This document shows, in pieces, positions 7,043 to 10,481 of a stretch of DNA of 10,481 bases. A program made the position numbers and the translations under genes. Source of the stretch: Prosthecobacter debontii (lineage in GTDB: Bacteria > Verrucomicrobiota > Verrucomicrobiia > Verrucomicrobiales > Akkermansiaceae); the NCBI GenBank assembly GCA_945883455.1, contig CAMCXJ010000067.1, positions 1 through 10,481 of the forward strand, written 5' to 3'. Positions within the stretch are counted from its first letter, which is position 1, and each line of letters starts with the position of its first letter. The notes below the pieces were generated by a model. That model saw nothing but the letters and a program-made list of their open reading frames with translations. It searched no databases and was not told the DNA's origin.

Positions 7043-7314
7043 GATGGATAAAATTGAGTGGAGACACCGTCGAGAATTGTCAGAACTTACGGTTTGCAAA
7101 GCACATTTCGTTCAGGAGGTATTTAACAGCATCTGAGCTAGCTCGCTCGACACAGAAAAAATTTGCGCGATTTCGTCTTAGACTCTAAAATGAGAATTTT
7201 GTTCGCTATCCCCATCGAAAAAATTCCTTGCAATCAACACCAATTAGTTCCGACCAAAGATACAATTCAAACCACAGGACTATCCCTGCTCGATACCCTG
7301 CAAGATAAAGAGAT
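7043..7314. promoter_or_regulatory. AT-rich divergent intergenic region
   Basis: This 272-base spacer separates the leftward propeller operon from the rightward eboD-like gene, so promoters for both must lie here or inside the flanking genes. GC is near 40 percent by hand count from 7141 onward, far below the flanking operon. A perfect 10-base palindrome GAGCTAGCTC (7135-7144) is the best operator candidate. I could not find a convincing -35/-10 pair for the leftward operon. No tRNA or riboswitch fold was recognised. Confidence 0.5.
7163..7191 (+). promoter_or_regulatory. candidate sigma-70 promoter for the eboD-like gene
   Basis: TTGCGC (7163-7168) and TAAAAT (7186-7191) are spaced by 17 bases. 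The -10 matches TATAAT at five of six positions; the -35 matches only three of six. Transcription would begin near 7198, leaving a leader of about 117 bases. In an AT-rich spacer such a match can arise by chance. Confidence 0.3.
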
Positions 7315-8577
7315 ATGATTACTCCACAGACTCTCGATAATATCCCCATCTCCCGCTCCCCTAAATTACTTCCTGATCAATCGCTCAACTCCGAATTCTT
7401 TCGGGATGGTAATGAGTTCGATATCCGCTTTGACGTGCCCCAAATCCAACGTCTTCGTTTCACAGATAATTTTATTGACGATGATTTTGCTGTTCTTTCA
7501 GCGCTCATCGAAACCTCCGGTTCAGCGCCTGCCAAAGTCCAGATTTGGGTAGATGGAGCACTTCGGTCGTCACAAGATACGCGCTTGGCAAAATTGAGTG
7601 CGCGTCTTAGCGGAGAATCTCACATCGACGTGGTCGGCGAAATTCATTACCTGCCGGGCGGTGAAGGTGCGAAGCGTGATCCTTTATTGATAGAGTCTCT
7701 CTTATCGGCTTTCAATGCCGCAAACCTCGACCGGCGTAGCTACGTGCTAGTGATCGGCGGTGGAGCGGTGCTCGATGCAGTGGGGTTTGCCGCAGCTACT
7801 GCTCACCGCGGGATCCGGCTCATCCGCATTCCCACCACCACTCTCGCTCAGGGAGATTCCGGCGTGGGCGTGAAAAATGCCATCAACTACTTTGACAAAA
7901 AAAACTGGTTAGGAACATTCGCCACCCCTTGGGCGGTCATCAACGATGCGAAGATACTCGAAACACTGCCAGACAGAGATTTTCGTTGTGGCTTCAGCGA
8001 AGCAGTGAAAGTGAGCTTACTCAAGTCGGCCAAGCAGTTTGACAATTTGTGTGTCAACGCAGCACTGATACGCGAACGCGATCCCAAGGTCACGCAACAA
8101 GCCCTCAAGCACTCAATCATGCTGCACCTGCAACATATCACGCGAGGCGGCGATCCGTTCGAAGCGGAGATGGCCCGGCCACTGGATTTCGGTCATTGGA
8201 GCGCCCACAAATTAGAGCCCATGTCCGGATACACCCTGCGCCACGGCGAAGCAGTCTCCATCGGTGTCGCACTGGATTGTCTATACAGTTCACGAGTTCA
8301 TCATCTGTCCCGCGCTGACGCCCACCGGGTTGTCGGATGTCTGGCCGGAATGGGACTTCCCACCTCTCATCCGCTTTTGGCAGAAAAGACCGCCTTGTTC
8401 GACGGTCTCGAGGAATTCCGCCAACACCTTGGCGGTGAGCTTACGATCACGATGATCGATAGTCCCGGCTGCCCGCTGGATGTTCATAAGATTGATTATC
8501 CCGCGATGGCTGAGTCGATCGACGAACTCATCGAACTTTCGCTGGGCGAAAAAGCCATTGGCTACGAGGCCGAATGA
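7315..8577 (+). CDS. eboD: EboD-like sugar-phosphate cyclase (3-dehydroquinate synthase family)
   Basis: A 420-residue cytosolic protein of the NAD-dependent, metal-dependent sugar-phosphate cyclase family, which includes AroB. The dinucleotide loop is IGGGAVLDAVG (147-157, Asp154). The substrate/cofactor region PTTTLAQGDSGVGVKNAIN (173-191) carries the conserved Lys187, followed by KKNWLGTF. Expected metal ligands are Glu229 (GFSEAVK), His294 (LDFGHWSAH) and His310 (LRHGEAVSIG); the 16-residue spacing of the two His equals that of AROM/AroB, and His298 and Lys232 are also kept. It differs from housekeeping AroB by its length, by Asp291 before FGH where AroB usually has Asn, and by the HRGIRLIRIPTT, HITRGGDPFE, GLEEFRQHLGGELTITM and VHKID blocks that I associate with EboD of the ebo cluster. 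Probable substrate is a heptulose phosphate, but which one and the product are unknown. The start is preceded by AAAGAG only 3 bases from ATG. It stands alone: no eboA, B, C, E or F is next to it. GC is lower than in its neighbours, mainly in the 5' half. A divergent AroB is the alternative. Confidence 0.85.
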   Translation: MITPQTLDNIPISRSPKLLPDQSLNSEFFRDGNEFDIRFDVPQIQRLRFTDNFIDDDFAVLSALIETSGSAPAKVQIWVDGALRSSQDTRLAKLSARLSGESHIDVVGEIHYLPGGEGAKRDPLLIESLLSAFNAANLDRRSYVLVIGGGAVLDAVGFAAATAHRGIRLIRIPTTTLAQGDSGVGVKNAINYFDKKNWLGTFATPWAVINDAKILETLPDRDFRCGFSEAVKVSLLKSAKQFDNLCVNAALIRERDPKVTQQALKHSIMLHLQHITRGGDPFEAEMARPLDFGHWSAHKLEPMSGYTLRHGEAVSIGVALDCLYSSRVHHLSRADAHRVVGCLAGMGLPTSHPLLAEKTALFDGLEEFRQHLGGELTITMIDSPGCPLDVHKIDYPAMAESIDELIELSLGEKAIGYEAE

Positions 8578-8710
8578 TCGAAAATCAGTAAGCAAAATCT
8601 TTTGTCCAAGAGCAGATTCTTGAAACGCTGCGCATGCGTGTCGTCCATGCATTGCCCGAAATGTCAGAAAACTATGGTTGTGATGAAGCTGTCGAATGCT
8701 CCTCTCCCAT
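8578..8710. other. convergent spacer between eboD-like gene and TonB receptor
   Basis: This 133-base spacer lies between two genes that point at each other. It has only weak stems: CAAAA/TTTTG (8593-8604) and CAAGA/TCTTG (8607-8622), neither followed by a T run, so no clear bidirectional terminator is seen. One plus-strand frame is open from the TAA at 8589 to a TAG at 8712-8714. Its only ATG region (8634) would give a 26-residue peptide. The frame reads like protein, so a gene remnant is possible. Confidence 0.45.
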
Positions 8711-10481
8711 TTAGAACATCGTTCGCAGGCGCAATCCGAACAACTGCGGATCCCCCGGCGAGCCGGCGGCGATCTGCGGGTTGATGAAAGTGAAGTATCC
8801 CTCATCGAGCAGATTCCGGCCGAAAAGGGCGATGGTGAAACGCTCCGTCGCGTAGCCAATTTCCGCATCCCAGAGTGCATAGGCATCCTGGGTGAAACCG
8901 CCGGCATTGGCGGCATCGAAGCGTGTCGAGCCGGCCACGCGAACCGAGGTCTGGGCGAAAAAGCCGTTTTCGAAGTCATAGCGCACGCCGGCGCTACCCG
9001 TGTATTCCGGCACGAAGGGAACCTCGTTGCCATTGAAGTTCACGCCGGGGGCGAAAGGATCCGCGTAGGAGTCGAACTCGGCGTTCACGTAGCCCAAGCT
9101 GCTGCGGATGGTGAGGCGCTCGATGGGTGTCCATGCGAGATCCAGCTCAACGCCTAGCGAAGTGACTTCATCGGCATTGACGATGGCGAAGTCGGTGCTG
9201 AACGGCACGGACTGGTTGAATTGGTAGTCATCGATCTGATCCCAAAAGCCGCGCAGTCCGATGCGTAGGTTTTGGTCGGGGTTGTCGTATTGGAGGCCGA
9301 TTTCGTTCGACCAGTTCGTTTCGCGATCAAATTCAGGACCGTTTGCCGCATCCACATAGGCCGTGAAGCCGCCTGGCTTATTGCCGATGCTGCTGCGCAC
9401 GAATCCATCCAACGTGGGTGTGATGGCATAGGTGAGGCCGACGACAGGGGAAACGAACAGCTCCTCATCGGAGCCGCGCACGATATTGGTCGCGGTGGTG
9501 ATGTCGGTTTTCACCCGGTCGATTTCCGTTTCGTGGTAGTCGATGCGCAGCCCGGCATCGAGGGCGAGCGCGTCGTTCATCTGCCATGTCACGTTTCCGA
9601 AGGTGGCCAGATTGAACTGCTCGATGTCGAAGCGGGTGGTGTCGTTCACGATAGGAGTAAAGGGAAAGAACGCAGGAGGGAACGGAACTGCGGTGGTTCT
9701 CACGGCGGTTCCTTCGTTGTCGATCCACATCTGGAACAACCCGGTCTGCCAGCGCAGCGGGCTTTCCTCTCCGGATGAGAAACGGATTTCGTTGGAAACC
9801 ACATCCTGCGTTTGGGTGATAGCCGACCTCGCGTCGGCCGGTGATCCCGCGAGCGGCGGCCCGGTGAAGCCGGCCCATGGCGTGGTGCCATTGGTCAGAT
9901 CCAGATCTACGGTCGAGGGGTCGAGATCCCATGTCTGGTAGCTCGTGATCGTTTCCATTTTCCCCCAGTCGAAATCCTTGCGCGAGTGGATCGACAACTG
10001 GTGGCGCTCCAGATCGGTGGCTCCGCGGAAATTCGAGCCGTCGTTGAAAGGATCAGGGCTGGACAACGCACTGAGCCGCTGGGAGCCGTCGTTCACAAAC
10101 TCGCCGTAGTAGCGGAGGCGGAGTTCGAAATCATCGCTGGGGTTCCAGAACAGGTTGAAGAGCCCGCCGGTGGCTTCGCGGTCGTCGGTCTCGTCGCCGA
10201 GGAAGGTGTTGCGGACGTATCCGTCGCGCTGGTCATGGAAAAGCTGGAGGGTGTGTGAGAAATCGCCGCCGAGCGGGCCCGAAGTTTGCAAGCCGAGGCC
10301 GATGTGATCGTAGGAACCGTATCCCGTGGTGAAACTACCAGCGAACTTCTCACCCGGCCGCGGGGTGAACATTTCCACCATCCCGGCGGGACCGTTGCGC
10401 CCGAAGTTCGGCCCCTGCGGACCGCGGTAAACCCGCACTTCCTCCAGTTCCAACAACTCGGACGGATAGCTGAAGGCGTGC
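8711..10481 (-). CDS. TonB-dependent outer-membrane receptor, N-terminus beyond the window
   Basis: The last 589 residues of a TonB-dependent receptor; the frame stays open to the right edge, so the signal peptide, TonB box and most of the plug lie outside. The visible part opens in the plug with ELEEVRVYRGPQGPNFGRN (visible residues 11-29), the strongly conserved plug motif, then GMVEMFTPRPG and the first barrel strands. A 22-strand barrel follows, with alternating aromatic strands and long loops rich in Asp and Asn. Receptor-typical landmarks are NKPGGFTAYVDAANGPEF, LFGRNLLDEGYFTF, and the C-terminal FGLRLRTMF ending in Phe, the signal for Bam-mediated insertion. It imports a scarce ligand such as an iron complex, vitamin or glycan fragment by energy from TonB-ExbBD. 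The ligand cannot be read. The stop is TAA; the 3' end faces the eboD-like gene, so the two are not co-transcribed. The overall style resembles FecA-like or sphingomonad-type iron-complex receptors. Confidence 0.95.
   Translation of the reverse strand, partial: HAFSYPSELLELEEVRVYRGPQGPNFGRNGPAGMVEMFTPRPGEKFAGSFTTGYGSYDHIGLGLQTSGPLGGDFSHTLQLFHDQRDGYVRNTFLGDETDDREATGGLFNLFWNPSDDFELRLRYYGEFVNDGSQRLSALSSPDPFNDGSNFRGATDLERHQLSIHSRKDFDWGKMETITSYQTWDLDPSTVDLDLTNGTTPWAGFTGPPLAGSPADARSAITQTQDVVSNEIRFSSGEESPLRWQTGLFQMWIDNEGTAVRTTAVPFPPAFFPFTPIVNDTTRFDIEQFNLATFGNVTWQMNDALALDAGLRIDYHETEIDRVKTDITTATNIVRGSDEELFVSPVVGLTYAITPTLDGFVRSSIGNKPGGFTAYVDAANGPEFDRETNWSNEIGLQYDNPDQNLRIGLRGFWDQIDDYQFNQSVPFSTDFAIVNADEVTSLGVELDLAWTPIERLTIRSSLGYVNAEFDSYADPFAPGVNFNGNEVPFVPEYTGSAGVRYDFENGFFAQTSVRVAGSTRFDAANAGGFTQDAYALWDAEIGYATERFTIALFGRNLLDEGYFTFINPQIAAGSPGDPQLFGLRLRTMF

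Noticed and set aside
7043..7099. Upstream ATG adding 19 residues to the large propeller protein
   Set aside because: It would place polar residues before a textbook signal peptide; the start at 7042 is preferred.
7114..7120. Strong Shine-Dalgarno-like AGGAGGT on the plus strand of the divergent spacer
   Set aside because: No usable start codon follows at a suitable distance and the nearby frames close at once, so it serves no visible gene.
1..10481. CRISPR array, tRNA, rRNA, transposase or integrase genes
   Set aside because: Both strands were read for these; no regularly spaced repeats, cloverleaf genes or recombinase motifs were seen.

Overview
The window looks like a chromosomal segment of a Gram-negative bacterium, most likely from the Verrucomicrobiota or the wider Planctomycetota-Verrucomicrobiota group. 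This rests on four things: the outer-membrane TonB-dependent receptor; the pairing of secreted PQQ-type beta-propeller proteins with an SSS symporter and a DUF3311-like mini-protein; the lack of clear Shine-Dalgarno sequences; and GC-rich coding DNA broken by AT-richer spacers. No 16S or other phylogenetic marker is present, so the assignment is inference.

Layout. The left three quarters is read leftwards (minus strand). In transcription order it holds two secreted PQQ-like beta-propeller proteins (7042 to 4808 and 4755 to 3250), a two-helix DUF3311-like protein (3248 to 3012), and a sodium:solute symporter (2987 to 1434). A 353-base spacer follows (1081-1433). It holds a hairpin-rich, repeat-like block and a short reading frame that looks like the tail of a lost gene. 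Then comes an EhpF-like AMP-forming adenylase without the usual C-terminal domain (1080 to 10). Spacings of 52, 1 and 24 bases make the first four genes a probable operon; membership of the adenylase is uncertain. On the other strand, divergent from the operon across an AT-rich 272-base spacer, lies a sugar-phosphate cyclase of the EboD type (7315-8577). It converges on the 3' part of a TonB-dependent receptor that runs off the right edge (10481 to 8711).

How the genes may fit together. The propellers are predicted to be exported, the symporter and mini-protein to form an inner-membrane uptake unit, and the receptor to sit in the outer membrane, so much of the window concerns the cell envelope. 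The adenylase and the EboD-like cyclase belong to families known from specialised metabolism: EhpF in griseoluteic acid biosynthesis, and EboD in the ebo cluster linked to scytonemin precursor export in Nostoc. Their proximity hints at a small-molecule pathway, but no other ebo gene, phenazine gene or recognisable partner reductase is visible here. That link is a hypothesis.
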